A stretch of 64,000 nucleotides of DNA from positions 1-64,000 of the forward strand of contig JAWQCY010000006.1 of the NCBI GenBank assembly GCA_036321795.1, written 5' to 3'. Position numbers and translations under genes: made by a program. Positions 25,016 to 33,228 of this stretch are shown piece by piece (the first letter of the stretch is position 1; every line of letters starts with the position of its first letter). The notes under the pieces were generated by a model, which saw only the letters and a list, made by a program, of their open reading frames with translations, was not told where the DNA came from and searched no databases. The DNA is from CAKVON01 sp902475665. Lineage in GTDB: Bacteria; Actinomycetota; Coriobacteriia; Coriobacteriales; Atopobiaceae.

Positions 25016-26449
25016 CTAGGACTGGTCGGTGCCCAGGACCAGGACGACGTCGGCGTCGGTGGAGTACTGCCCGTCGTTGGCCTTGACGGTGAGGTTGCCG
25101 CCGAGTGCCTGGTTGACGGCCTGGGCCTGCGCCTTGTGCGTGTTGCCGTTGTAGACGACCACGGTGTGGTCGTAGATGCTGTTGGAGGTGGAGGCAGTGC
25201 ACTCGAAGCCCCTGGAGTTCAGGCTTGCCGAGATGCGGCCGGCCAAGCCGTTGACGTTGGCGGCGTTGAGGACCAGCACGGTGCCGGAGTAGTCGGTCGC
25301 GGTGGTCGTGGCCGACGCGGTGGAGCTGTTGTCGCCGTTGTTGATCGAGCCGACGGAGCCGGCGACGCCGCGGGTGGTGTCCTCGTCCTCGGACTCGTAG
25401 GGGGAGAGGCCCTTGTCGACGCGCTGCATCATCTTCTGCCAGGCGTCCTTGTCGCAGATCTCGTACCAGGTCGAGTTGACGTACTCGGAGTTGGTGGGCT
25501 CCATGCCCGAGTAGATGTCCTTGGTGGTGTCGATGCCGCGGAACTGGGTCGCCAGCGTCAGGATCGAGGTCGCGTCGAGGTCGGTGGTGACGGAGTCGGC
25601 GAGCTTGGAGACCATGGTCGCCATCGAGGCGGGATCGAGCGTCAGGATCTTCTTGGCGATGGCCGAGATGACCATGCGCTGGTTGGCGGCGCGGTAGCGG
25701 TCGCCGTCGCCGTAGGCGTCGTAGGCGTGGCGGGCGCGGCACAGCACGAGGGCCTGGTCGCCGTTGAGGGTCTGCTTGCCCTTCTCGATCACCTTGCCCG
25801 TGCCCGTGGAGTCGTCGACCTTGACGGGAACGTCGACCTCGACGCCGCCGATGGCGTCGACGATCTTGACGAAGTTGTCGAAGTCGAGCTCGGCGTAGTG
25901 CGAGATGGGCACGCCGGCGAACTCGGAGATCGTCTTGACGGTGTAGCTGGGGCCGCCGACCGAGTACGCGGCGTTGATCTTCTGCTGTCCGTACTCGCCC
26001 AGATCGACCAGGGTGTCACGGTGGATCGAGACGAGCGTCACGCGCTTGGCCTTGGGGTCGACGCGGACGAGCATGATCGAGTCGGTGCGGTACGCGCTCT
26101 CGGCCGCGCCATACTCGGAGCTGTTGACGCGGTCCTGGTCCTTGTCGACACCCAGCAGCAGCATGTAGAACGGCTGGCCGGCCTCGACCTGCGTGAGGGA
26201 GCCGCGCAGCGAGTCGTCGATGCCGGAGGCGAGCTTGGCGTTGATGCTGTTGATGTAGGCGAACGCGGCGCCGCCCAGGCAGATCAAGGTGATAAGGATG
26301 ACCGCAAGTGCAACGCGCAGGGTGTGGGTGCGCTTTCTCTTCTTGCGGCTGTCGACGTAGCGGTCGATTGCCCCGTCTGCGCGAGAGATGGCGTCGGTAA
26401 TGGCGTTGCCGGTGTCGTCCTTGCTTGCGCGGAGTTTCTTGTGAGCCAC
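25016..26449 (-). CDS. LytR-CpsA-Psr family cell-wall ligase with LytR_C domain
   Basis: The 477-residue protein has a basic cytoplasmic N-terminus, one membrane helix (about residues 45-67), and an LCP domain (LLLGVDKDQD, RTDSIMLVRVDP, SIHRDTLVDLG, GGVEVDVPV, CRARHAYDAYGDGDRYRAANQR). The C-terminal LytR_C domain (VLNAANVNGLAGRISASLNSRGF) follows a serine/threonine-rich linker. LCP enzymes attach wall polymers such as teichoic acid or capsule to peptidoglycan outside the membrane. It is divergent from guaA and convergent with ychF. Confidence 0.93.
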   Translation of the reverse strand: MAHKKLRASKDDTGNAITDAISRADGAIDRYVDSRKKRKRTHTLRVALAVILITLICLGGAAFAYINSINAKLASGIDDSLRGSLTQVEAGQPFYMLLLGVDKDQDRVNSSEYGAAESAYRTDSIMLVRVDPKAKRVTLVSIHRDTLVDLGEYGQQKINAAYSVGGPSYTVKTISEFAGVPISHYAELDFDNFVKIVDAIGGVEVDVPVKVDDSTGTGKVIEKGKQTLNGDQALVLCRARHAYDAYGDGDRYRAANQRMVISAIAKKILTLDPASMATMVSKLADSVTTDLDATSILTLATQFRGIDTTKDIYSGMEPTNSEYVNSTWYEICDKDAWQKMMQRVDKGLSPYESEDEDTTRGVAGSVGSINNGDNSSTASATTTATDYSGTVLVLNAANVNGLAGRISASLNSRGFECTASTSNSIYDHTVVVYNGNTHKAQAQAVNQALGGNLTVKANDGQYSTDADVVLVLGTDQS

Positions 26450-26666
26450 GCGTTAGACCCTTCGTTGTGCGGAGGGCGTGCACAAAGGCCTCCGCGATTG
26501 CAAGTTTACCCTCTAATGCTAGCCAAGGCTCAAGATTTCCTGCGTTACTCGAGAGGAATAACGTCGTACCGCCATATACCTGTGCCGCGCGTTATATCAT
26601 GTGCAACCAGAAATAAAACGGGTGCCGCGGCCAATGCGCGTCCCCCGTCGTCAAGCGGAGGTATCA
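26450..26666. promoter_or_regulatory. Divergent promoter region, LCP gene and guaA
   Basis: About 217 bp of more A/T-rich DNA separates the two start codons and must hold both promoters. A short inverted pair, CGTTA...TAACG, lies near 26540. No purine-riboswitch core was recognised. Confidence 0.4.
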
Positions 26667-28259
26667 ATGCCCACAAGCATCACCGAGCAGCGCGTCGTCG
26701 TCCTCGACTTTGGCGCCCAGTATGGCCAGCTCATCGCGCGTCGCGTCCGCGACCTGCACGTCTACTCCGAGATTGTCCCCTGTGACATCACGGCCGACGA
26801 GCTCGCGGCCCTCGACCCGTCCGCGATCATCCTGTCGGGTGGCCCCGCCTCCGTCTACGCGGACGACGCGCCCGACATGGACGAGAAGATCTTCTCGATG
26901 GGCGTGCCCGTCCTCGCCTTCTGCTATGGCGAGCAGATCATGGCCCACAAGCTGGGCGGCCACGTCGGTCATACCGAGAAGGGCGAGTACGGTCCGGCCA
27001 CCCTCACCCGTCACGGCGCCTCCCAGCTGCTGGACGGTACCCCCGACGAGGGCCAGACCGTCTGGATGAGCCACCGCGACGCGGTCGACAGGCTTCCCGA
27101 GGGCTTCACGCTTACTGCCTCGACCGAGACCTGCCCCATCGCCGCCTACGAGGACCCCGCGCGCAAGCTGTACGCGACGCAGTTCCACCCCGAGGTCCGT
27201 CACAGCGAGTACGGCAACAAGATGCTGTCCAACTTCCTGTTCGAGGTCTGCGGCCTCGAGGCCAACTGGACCATGGACGGCCTGGTCGAGTCCAAGGTCG
27301 CCGAGATTCGCCAGAAGGTCGGCGACGACAAGGTCATCCTGGCCCTTTCTGGCGGCGTCGATTCCGCCGTCACCGCAGCCCTCGTGCACCGCGCCATCGG
27401 TGACCAGCTCACCTGCGTGTTCGTGAACCACGGCATGCTGCGCAAGGGCGAGCCCGAGAGCGTCGAGCGCGTCTTCACCGAGGAGTTCGACATCCCCCTG
27501 GTCCACGTCCACGCCGAGGAGCGTTACGCGCGCCTGCTCAACGGCGTCACCGACCCCGAGAAGAAGCGCCGCATCATCGGCCGCGAGTTCTGGAACGTCT
27601 TCTTCGAGGAGGCCCAGAAGCTCGACGGCGTCAAGTACCTGGCGCAGGGCACCATCTACCCCGACATCATCGAGTCCGGAGCCCGCAAGACGGGTGGCAA
27701 GGCCTCGACCATCAAGAGCCACCACAACCTGATCCCGTTCCCCGAGGGCGTGCACTTCGACCTCATCGAGCCGCTGGACCACTTCTTCAAGGACGAGGTC
27801 CGCGCCCTGGGCACCGCCCTCGGCCTGCCCGACGAGATGGTCTATCGCCAGCCGTTCCCCGGCCCCGGACTGGCCATCCGCATCATCGGCGAGATCACTG
27901 CCGAGAAGCTTGAGACGCTCAAGGACGCCGACCTTATCGTCCGTGAGGAGCTCGACGCCTACAACCAGCGCCTCTTCGAGGAGACGGGCGAGCGCAACTC
28001 TGAGCACTCCTGCTGGCAGTACTTTGCGGTCCTGCCCGACATCCGCTCGGTGGGCGTCATGGGCGACGAGCGCACCTATGGTCGTACGGTCATCCTGCGT
28101 GCCGTCGAGTCCTCCGACGCCATGACGGCCGACTGGGCCAAGCTTCCGTACGACGTGCTGGGTAAGATCTCCAGTCGCGTCGTCAGCGAGGTCGCTGGGG
28201 TCAACCGCGTCGTCTACGACGTAACCCCGAAGCCCCCTGCAACGATTGAGTGGGAGTAG
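26667..28259 (+). CDS. guaA: GMP synthase (glutamine-hydrolysing)
   Basis: The 530-residue enzyme amidates XMP to GMP. The glutaminase half has VLDFGAQYGQLIARRVR and nucleophile Cys86 in LAFCYGEQ, with the triad histidine in TQFHPEV. The ATP pyrophosphatase half has LSGGVDSAV (Ser228), the C-terminal dimerisation domain follows, and the protein ends in PATIEWE. The start at 26667 follows GCGGAGG. The gene is intact although a mobile element is inserted immediately after it; the 3' end of guaA is a known integration hotspot for such elements. Confidence 0.98.
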   Translation: MPTSITEQRVVVLDFGAQYGQLIARRVRDLHVYSEIVPCDITADELAALDPSAIILSGGPASVYADDAPDMDEKIFSMGVPVLAFCYGEQIMAHKLGGHVGHTEKGEYGPATLTRHGASQLLDGTPDEGQTVWMSHRDAVDRLPEGFTLTASTETCPIAAYEDPARKLYATQFHPEVRHSEYGNKMLSNFLFEVCGLEANWTMDGLVESKVAEIRQKVGDDKVILALSGGVDSAVTAALVHRAIGDQLTCVFVNHGMLRKGEPESVERVFTEEFDIPLVHVHAEERYARLLNGVTDPEKKRRIIGREFWNVFFEEAQKLDGVKYLAQGTIYPDIIESGARKTGGKASTIKSHHNLIPFPEGVHFDLIEPLDHFFKDEVRALGTALGLPDEMVYRQPFPGPGLAIRIIGEITAEKLETLKDADLIVREELDAYNQRLFEETGERNSEHSCWQYFAVLPDIRSVGVMGDERTYGRTVILRAVESSDAMTADWAKLPYDVLGKISSRVVSEVAGVNRVVYDVTPKPPATIEWE

Positions 28260-28788
28260 GCTGATAGGGTTCTGACCTGCACTTTTGAGTGCCGCACTGT
28301 GCCGCTGAGTTTCGTTTCGTACGAGAGTCATGGCAAAGCCACCAGCGACAGCGGTGAGTGAAAACGATTTTCTAGCCTCCGTTCCCTCGTTGGAACGGAG
28401 GCTTTTTCTTTGTCGTTTTACTCCCTTTCACCTGCGATTTCGCGATTTACTCCCTGTGTTTCAAGACGGCAAGGCGCGGGGCGGTATTCGGGGGAACGGG
28501 AGTAAGGATTTATCCCAAGTGAGTAGACACTCGATTTTTGTCCCCGAGAACGAAACGAGGCCGTTTCGGGGCCCATGAAACTCAAATCGAACTCAACGGG
28601 CGTTTTTACGGTCTCCGTACGGCGTTTCCCCAGGTGGTTAATGGGGAGTAAAGAATCTCGCCGCCTCAATGAAAACGGGAGTAATCAGGGGAAATGCCGC
28701 AGTGTACTGCCGTGTGCCGCCATGTAAGCCACCGCGTCATTTACTCCCCAGGTGCGCTGAAAATGCCCGCGTATGCAATGGGGAGTAA
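28252..28788. repeat. Clustered GGGAGTAA octamers at the left end (probable integrase/excisionase arm sites)
   Basis: GGGAGTAA occurs on the plus strand at 28498, 28644, 28677 and 28781, and on the minus strand at 28418-28425, 28447-28454 and 28741-28748. The last codons of guaA read GGGAGTAG (28252-28259). Seven exact copies in 370 bp of otherwise non-coding DNA, in both orientations beside an attachment site, fit arm-type binding sites of a tyrosine integrase or its excisionase. The rest of 28260-28876 holds no convincing gene. Confidence 0.65.
28375..28410 (+). terminator. Terminator downstream of guaA
   Basis: GCCTCCGTTCC pairs perfectly with GGAACGGAGGC around a CTCGTT loop and is followed by TTTTTCTTT. 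It lies 116 bp after the guaA stop, inside the element's left end. Confidence 0.88.
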
Positions 28789-28876
28789 AAACTCAGCAGA
28801 CGCAGGAATGAGCGGCGCTCGCCGCCTAGCCTGGCGTCCTGATTCGATTGCGTTGATTGCGAAATGCGGGGAGTCG

Positions 28877-29290
28877 CTACAGCGAGGCTTTCCAGTCCTC
28901 GTACTCGTCGGCGTCGATCTCGCCGTTCTCGAGCCGTGCGCGCTTCTCTGCCCACAACTCGATCGCCATCGCGGCTTTGGGCGCGTGCGGCGCCTCGGGG
29001 TTCAGGGAGAGGCCCCTGCCGTCGGCTGCGGGCACGATGCCGAAGGAGTCCTCGAGCCGCACGAGCAGCGACATGAGGTCGCCCGCGGTCTCGACGCCGT
29101 AATCCTTGAGGGCGTTGACGGAAACGCCGAGCGCCGCGGAGATGGACTTGAGCAGCTCGGGCTTGACGGCGCGGATGCCGCTCTCGTAGTGGCGCACGGC
29201 CCCCTCGGTCAGGCCGACGGCCTCGGCGAGCTGCGCCTGCGTCATGCCGCGCGACTTGCGGTACCGCCTTATGTTCTCGCCTACGGACAT
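28877..29290 (-). CDS. XRE-family transcriptional repressor of the element
   Basis: The 137-residue protein has an N-terminal Cro/CI helix-turn-helix (SVGENIRRYRKSRGMTQAQL, then LTEGAVRHYESG) over residues 1-60. A C-terminal half with acidic and basic helices, ending DADEYEDWKASL, may mediate dimerisation. The start at 29290 is chosen because AGGAGGAG precedes it; a longer frame exists upstream. It is divergent from the excisionase gene across GTACG-type repeats, the layout of a genetic switch controlling excision and transfer. Confidence 0.85.
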   Translation of the reverse strand: MSVGENIRRYRKSRGMTQAQLAEAVGLTEGAVRHYESGIRAVKPELLKSISAALGVSVNALKDYGVETAGDLMSLLVRLEDSFGIVPAADGRGLSLNPEAPHAPKAAMAIELWAEKRARLENGEIDADEYEDWKASL

Positions 29291-29321
29291 GCGCCCTCCT
29301 CCTGGAATCACGTACCAGCAC

Positions 29322-29350
29322 ATCTTATCAGCGTACGCAAATGTACGCAA
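29322..29350 (-). promoter_or_regulatory. Promoter of the XRE repressor gene
   Basis: On the minus strand TTGCGT and TAAGAT are spaced by exactly 17 bp. The spacer contains GCGTACGC, a probable operator, suggesting autoregulation. Confidence 0.6.
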
Positions 29351-29412
29351 TTCTATTGACAGTACAGATATGTACGTTTACTCTGAATCTGTAAACCGTA
29401 CGTATCCGTACG
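29333..29412. promoter_or_regulatory. Operator cluster between repressor and excisionase genes
   Basis: GTACGCAA is directly repeated at 29333 and 29343, TGTACG occurs at 29371, and CGTACGTATCCGTACG lies at 29397-29412. A TTGACA (29356-29361) with TACTCT 17 bp downstream gives a plausible rightward promoter for the excisionase and integrase. Nearly the same 16-mer recurs before parA (42716-42731). Confidence 0.65.
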
Positions 29413-29430
29413 CCATTGATTGGAGGAGCC

Positions 29431-29634
29431 ATGGACGAGAAGGTGGCGAAGACGGCGAGGTCGCACATGCTGGACGCCGACGAGGTCGCGGAGCTGCTGA
29501 GGATCAAGAAAGGCAGCGCCTACGAGGTGATCAGGAGGATAAACGCCGAGCAGGAGGCGCGCGGGCGCGTGGTGATCCGCGGGCGCGTTCGGAGCGACGT
29601 CTTCGACGCCCTGTACTTCCCGGAGGCGGACTGA
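29431..29634 (+). CDS. xis: Excisionase-like helix-turn-helix protein
   Basis: The 67-residue protein is a single MerR-type winged helix: MLDADEVAELLRIKKGSAYE, then IRRINAEQEARGRVVIRGRV. Such small proteins next to integrase genes act as recombination directionality factors. The ATG at 29431 follows GGAGGAGCC. The integrase starts one base after its stop codon, so the two are coupled. Confidence 0.8.
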   Translation: MDEKVAKTARSHMLDADEVAELLRIKKGSAYEVIRRINAEQEARGRVVIRGRVRSDVFDALYFPEAD

Positions 29635-29635
29635 C

Positions 29636-30706
29636 ATGCCCGTGTACAAGGATGGCAACAACGGCACGTTCTACGTGCAGTGCTACTACCGCGACGCCCG
29701 CGGCTCGAAGCGCCACAAGACGAAGCGCGGCTTCTCCTCCGAGGTGGAGGCCGCAGTGTGGGAGAGCCAGTTCAAGAGCCTTAACGGCGGGGCCATGGAC
29801 ATGACGTTCTCCGAGTTCGTCGAGGTGTACGCCTCAGAGGTGAAGCCGCGCATACGCGAGCACACCTGGATCACCAAGGAGTACATCATCAACGACAAGC
29901 TCGTGCCGTTCTTCGGGGACATGCGCATGTGCGACGTGAGGCCGATCGACGTCATCAGGTGGCAGAACGAGCTCACCGAGCACCGGGACGCCGGTGGGAA
30001 GCCCTGGGCGCCGACGTACCTGCGCACGGTGAACAACCAGCTCAACGCCATCTTCAACCACGCCGAGCGCTACTACGGCCTCACCGACAACCCGGTGCGC
30101 AGGGTCGACAAGATAGGCTCGAAGAAGGGCGGCGAGATGCAGTTCTGGACCAAGGACGAGTACCTGAGGTTCAGCGAGGCTGTCATGGACAAGCCGCTCT
30201 CGTTCCATGCCTTCGAGCTGCTCTACTGGACGGGCATCCGCTGCGGCGAGCTCCTGGCGCTCACGCCCTCCGACTTCATGCTGGAGAGCTCTCGGCTGCG
30301 CATCAACAAGTCGTACCAGAGCCTCCACGGCGTGGACACCGTGACCGACCCCAAGACGCCCAAGTCGGTGCGCACGATCGTCATGCCGGCCTTCCTTCGC
30401 GACGAGATGGCGGACTTCATCGAGATGCGCGACGACGTCGCCCCCGACGAGCGCCTGTTCGCCGTGACCAAGCACTTCCTGGCCCACGAGATGGAGCGCG
30501 GGTGCAAGGCATCGGGCGTGAAGCGCATCCGCATACACGACATACGCCACAGCCATGTGAGCCTGCTGATCGAGATGGGCTTCTCCGCGCTGGCCATCGC
30601 CGAGCGCATGGGCCACGAGGCAGTGGACATCACCTACCGCTACGCGCACCTGTTCCCCACGAAGCAGGATGAGATGGCCACCGCGCTCGACGGGGCGAGG
30701 GGGTAA
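29636..30706 (+). CDS. int: Tyrosine integrase of the element
   Basis: The 356-residue recombinase has an N-terminal arm-binding domain (GTFYVQCYYRDARGSKRH), a SAM-like core-binding domain, and the catalytic residues Arg202 (TGIRCGELLAL), His301 and Arg304 (HDIRHSH), His327 (MGHEAVDITY) and probable nucleophile Tyr336. This is the Tn916/lambda-type arrangement. Position beside guaA implies that the guaA 3' end is its attachment site. GGAGG lies inside the end of the excisionase gene. Confidence 0.95.
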   Translation: MPVYKDGNNGTFYVQCYYRDARGSKRHKTKRGFSSEVEAAVWESQFKSLNGGAMDMTFSEFVEVYASEVKPRIREHTWITKEYIINDKLVPFFGDMRMCDVRPIDVIRWQNELTEHRDAGGKPWAPTYLRTVNNQLNAIFNHAERYYGLTDNPVRRVDKIGSKKGGEMQFWTKDEYLRFSEAVMDKPLSFHAFELLYWTGIRCGELLALTPSDFMLESSRLRINKSYQSLHGVDTVTDPKTPKSVRTIVMPAFLRDEMADFIEMRDDVAPDERLFAVTKHFLAHEMERGCKASGVKRIRIHDIRHSHVSLLIEMGFSALAIAERMGHEAVDITYRYAHLFPTKQDEMATALDGARG

Positions 30707-30711
30707 GAAGG

Positions 30712-31131
30712 ATGCCGTGCGAGAACAGCGCCCGCAAGCGCAGCAAGACGATGGCGTTCCGCTGCACGCCCGAGGAGCGCAAGCTCATATGCGAGATGGC
30801 CGCCTGGAGCGGCATGAGCAGGCAGGACTACATCATCGCCAAGCTCACCGATACCCAGGTTGAGGTGAGGCCCTCCATAAGCGTTCAGAAGGCGCTGAAG
30901 GACTCGATGGCGGAATTGGCCAAGGAAGTACGGCTGGCGGCCTCCTGCGGCGAGCTGAGCGAGTCCCTGCAGCAGAGGGTCGAGCTCGTGATGGGGCTCT
31001 TCTTGGCACTCGGCGGGCCTGTTGACCCACTTTCGATCGACAAGTCGATGAAATCATCGACGGCAGTGCCAGAGACGCTTAACGTGGATACTGACGGGGA
31101 CACGAGCATCTTCGATATGGGACGCGGGTAG
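30712..31131 (+). CDS. MobC-like ribbon-helix-helix protein
   Basis: The 139-residue protein begins with KTMAFRCTPEERKLICEMAA and SGMSRQDYIIAKL, the pattern of relaxosome accessory proteins and plasmid RHH repressors. The rest is predicted helical with an acidic C-terminus. It follows the integrase by five bases. A separate MobC sits beside the relaxase at 44771, so this copy may act in relaxosome specificity or regulate the integration module. Confidence 0.6.
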   Translation: MPCENSARKRSKTMAFRCTPEERKLICEMAAWSGMSRQDYIIAKLTDTQVEVRPSISVQKALKDSMAELAKEVRLAASCGELSESLQQRVELVMGLFLALGGPVDPLSIDKSMKSSTAVPETLNVDTDGDTSIFDMGRG

Positions 31132-31334
31132 ATTGAGTCTTTAGGTTCCATCCGGCACGCAGTTCTCCATGCTATTTGGGACGAATAAGCGCTAGAACAT
31201 AAAGGGAGTGCTGGATGCGGGTCTTCAATCCGTTCCCGCGCTCTCTGGTCCTATCGTGCCGTCATCAAGCACCTTATTAACTCTGTGCAATATAATTCTG
31301 GATGTAAAAAGATACCTGCACGGAGGTTTCCAGC
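31132..31334 (+). promoter_or_regulatory. Intergenic region with candidate promoter of the DUF262 gene
   Basis: A perfect TATAAT lies at 31291-31296, 39 bp before the ATG; no good -35 was found at standard spacing. Base composition drops in G/C from here to about 41.4 kb, marking the start of the cargo segment. Confidence 0.45.
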
Positions 31335-33068
31335 ATGTCCAAGCTCAACATCGACCAGAAAACGATCAAGCTGCTCCTTACAGATAAGCATTCGGACTTC
31401 CTCATCCCAGATTACCAGCGGCCTTACGCCTGGGGCGAAGACGAGTGCGCAACGCTATGGGACGATCTCTTCACCTTCGCGTTTCCCAACGACGACTGCG
31501 ACGCCTTCGAAAGCACGAGTGATGAATACTTCCTCGGCCCCATTGTTACTTTCAAGAACGGCGCAGGTCAGCTTGAAATTATCGATGGCCAGCAGAGGCT
31601 TACAACCATCATGTTGCTGCTTAGGGCGTTTTACGACAAGTTCGCAAACATGAAGGACAAGCAGTCAATTAAAGTGCGCGACTCGATTGCTGGCTGCGTC
31701 TGGAAGACCGATGAGTTCGACGACCCTGACATGGATGCGCTGAAAATCGATTCAGAGGTGGCGAGCGATTCCGACAAGGATGAGTTTCTAGATATATTGC
31801 GCCACGGCTCCGTGGGCCCTATGGCCCACAGCGCCTATTCACGCAATTACGCCTTCTTCTCTAAAAGAATGGCCGAAATGGCAAGCGAGTGGCCAAGCTA
31901 CATCGCGCTATTCGCCGCTCGCATTCTCAATAACGTGATCTTGCTTCCCATCGAGGCGGAGTCCCAGGACACCGCGCTCAGGATCTTCTCGACTTTGAAC
32001 GACCGTGGACTCCCGTTGGCAGACGCTGACATCTTCAAGAGCCAGTTCTACAAGCACTTCTCCGGCGAGGGCCGCAAAGACGAGTTCGTCACGCGTTGGA
32101 AAGCGCTCGAGGAAACGGCCAACCTTATTTTCAAACCGACCTCGGGCACACCGCTCGACGAGCTTTTCACCCGCTATATGTACTATCGCCGTGCCAAGAA
32201 GGGCATCCGAGACACAACGACCAAGAGCCTACGCGACTTCTACAGCGATAACTCGTATGAAATCCTACGTGAGGACGCGACGCTCGACGATTTGGAGTCT
32301 CTGCTCGATTTTTGGAAGCGGGTTGATGCGCAGGAGGGCTTTTCCGAGCGGGTAACGCGCCGCCTATTCGTCCTCAATTACGCGCCCAACGGCATGTGGG
32401 CTTATCTATTGAGCACCTGGTTCCTGGCAAAGCGCAATACCGAAGGCGAGCTAGATGACGAAGAGCTTTACGATTTCCTTTGCTACATCACCGGATTCAT
32501 CTACGCCTACTCACTTGAGCGTCCCGGCGTGAACGCCCTGCGCGGTCCCGTCTATCCCGCACTCATAGACATCGTAGAGGGCCGCAAGGTAGACTTTTCA
32601 GCGCATCTGTTCGACCGCGAGACAATTACAGGACGCTTCAGAAGCTATCAGTTCACCAACCAGCGTCGCTTCACACGATCGATGCTTGTTTGGTGGGCCT
32701 ACTCAGATCCTAGGCAACCTCTCATGGATTTGGACACAACACTCGAGATCGAACACATCTATGCAAGAAAGCGTAACGAGGTACACCCGCTATCCAATCG
32801 CTCAAACCTTGAAGCACTAGGAAACAAGGCGATGTTGGAGAAGCGCGTAAACATTCGCGCCTCAGATTACCAACTGACGGATAAACGCAAGTATTACGAG
32901 GGCTATGTGAACGATAAGGGCGTTGAGGTGTCGGGGACCGCTGTTCGCGAACTCGTGGAAATTGCGCGATGCGGCGACTTCGCCGAGAGCGACATCGAAA
33001 CGCGCACCGAGCGAATCATCACCGCTTTTGTCGAGTGGCTTGGCAAGCTGGGCCTGTTAAGGGAGTAA
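31335..33068 (+). CDS. GmrSD-like DUF262/DUF1524 protein
   Basis: The 577-residue protein has the DUF262 (GmrS/ParB-like) N-terminus, with IPDYQRPYAWGEDEC and IDGQQRLTTIM. Its C-terminal DUF1524 HNH-type domain has LEIEHIYARKRNE and LSNRSNLEALGNK. GmrSD proteins are type IV restriction enzymes that cut modified phage DNA, and BrxU-like relatives accompany other defence systems. Both halves are fused here and look intact. GGAGG precedes the ATG. It lies upstream of a type I system, so the segment is a small defence island. Confidence 0.85.
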   Translation: MSKLNIDQKTIKLLLTDKHSDFLIPDYQRPYAWGEDECATLWDDLFTFAFPNDDCDAFESTSDEYFLGPIVTFKNGAGQLEIIDGQQRLTTIMLLLRAFYDKFANMKDKQSIKVRDSIAGCVWKTDEFDDPDMDALKIDSEVASDSDKDEFLDILRHGSVGPMAHSAYSRNYAFFSKRMAEMASEWPSYIALFAARILNNVILLPIEAESQDTALRIFSTLNDRGLPLADADIFKSQFYKHFSGEGRKDEFVTRWKALEETANLIFKPTSGTPLDELFTRYMYYRRAKKGIRDTTTKSLRDFYSDNSYEILREDATLDDLESLLDFWKRVDAQEGFSERVTRRLFVLNYAPNGMWAYLLSTWFLAKRNTEGELDDEELYDFLCYITGFIYAYSLERPGVNALRGPVYPALIDIVEGRKVDFSAHLFDRETITGRFRSYQFTNQRRFTRSMLVWWAYSDPRQPLMDLDTTLEIEHIYARKRNEVHPLSNRSNLEALGNKAMLEKRVNIRASDYQLTDKRKYYEGYVNDKGVEVSGTAVRELVEIARCGDFAESDIETRTERIITAFVEWLGKLGLLRE

Positions 33069-33228
33069 AACCTGATATGTCTTCGCTTATCGGTCTTGGA
33101 CCCGGAGCGCTCGTTGCTTTTGCTCAATAGTCGGACGCTGCCGTCTACTGCCTGATAAAATAGTGTCATGTGTGTTTTAAGGGTGCCGACATGTTAATTT
33201 ACGGCATCGAGAAAGGCTGGCGGTTGGG

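Noticed and set aside
26450..26666. Purine riboswitch before guaA
   Set aside because: Conserved loop and junction sequences of the guanine riboswitch were not found.
28330..28578. 82-codon frame after guaA
   Set aside because: It crosses the guaA terminator and several GGGAGTAA repeats and has no ribosome binding site.
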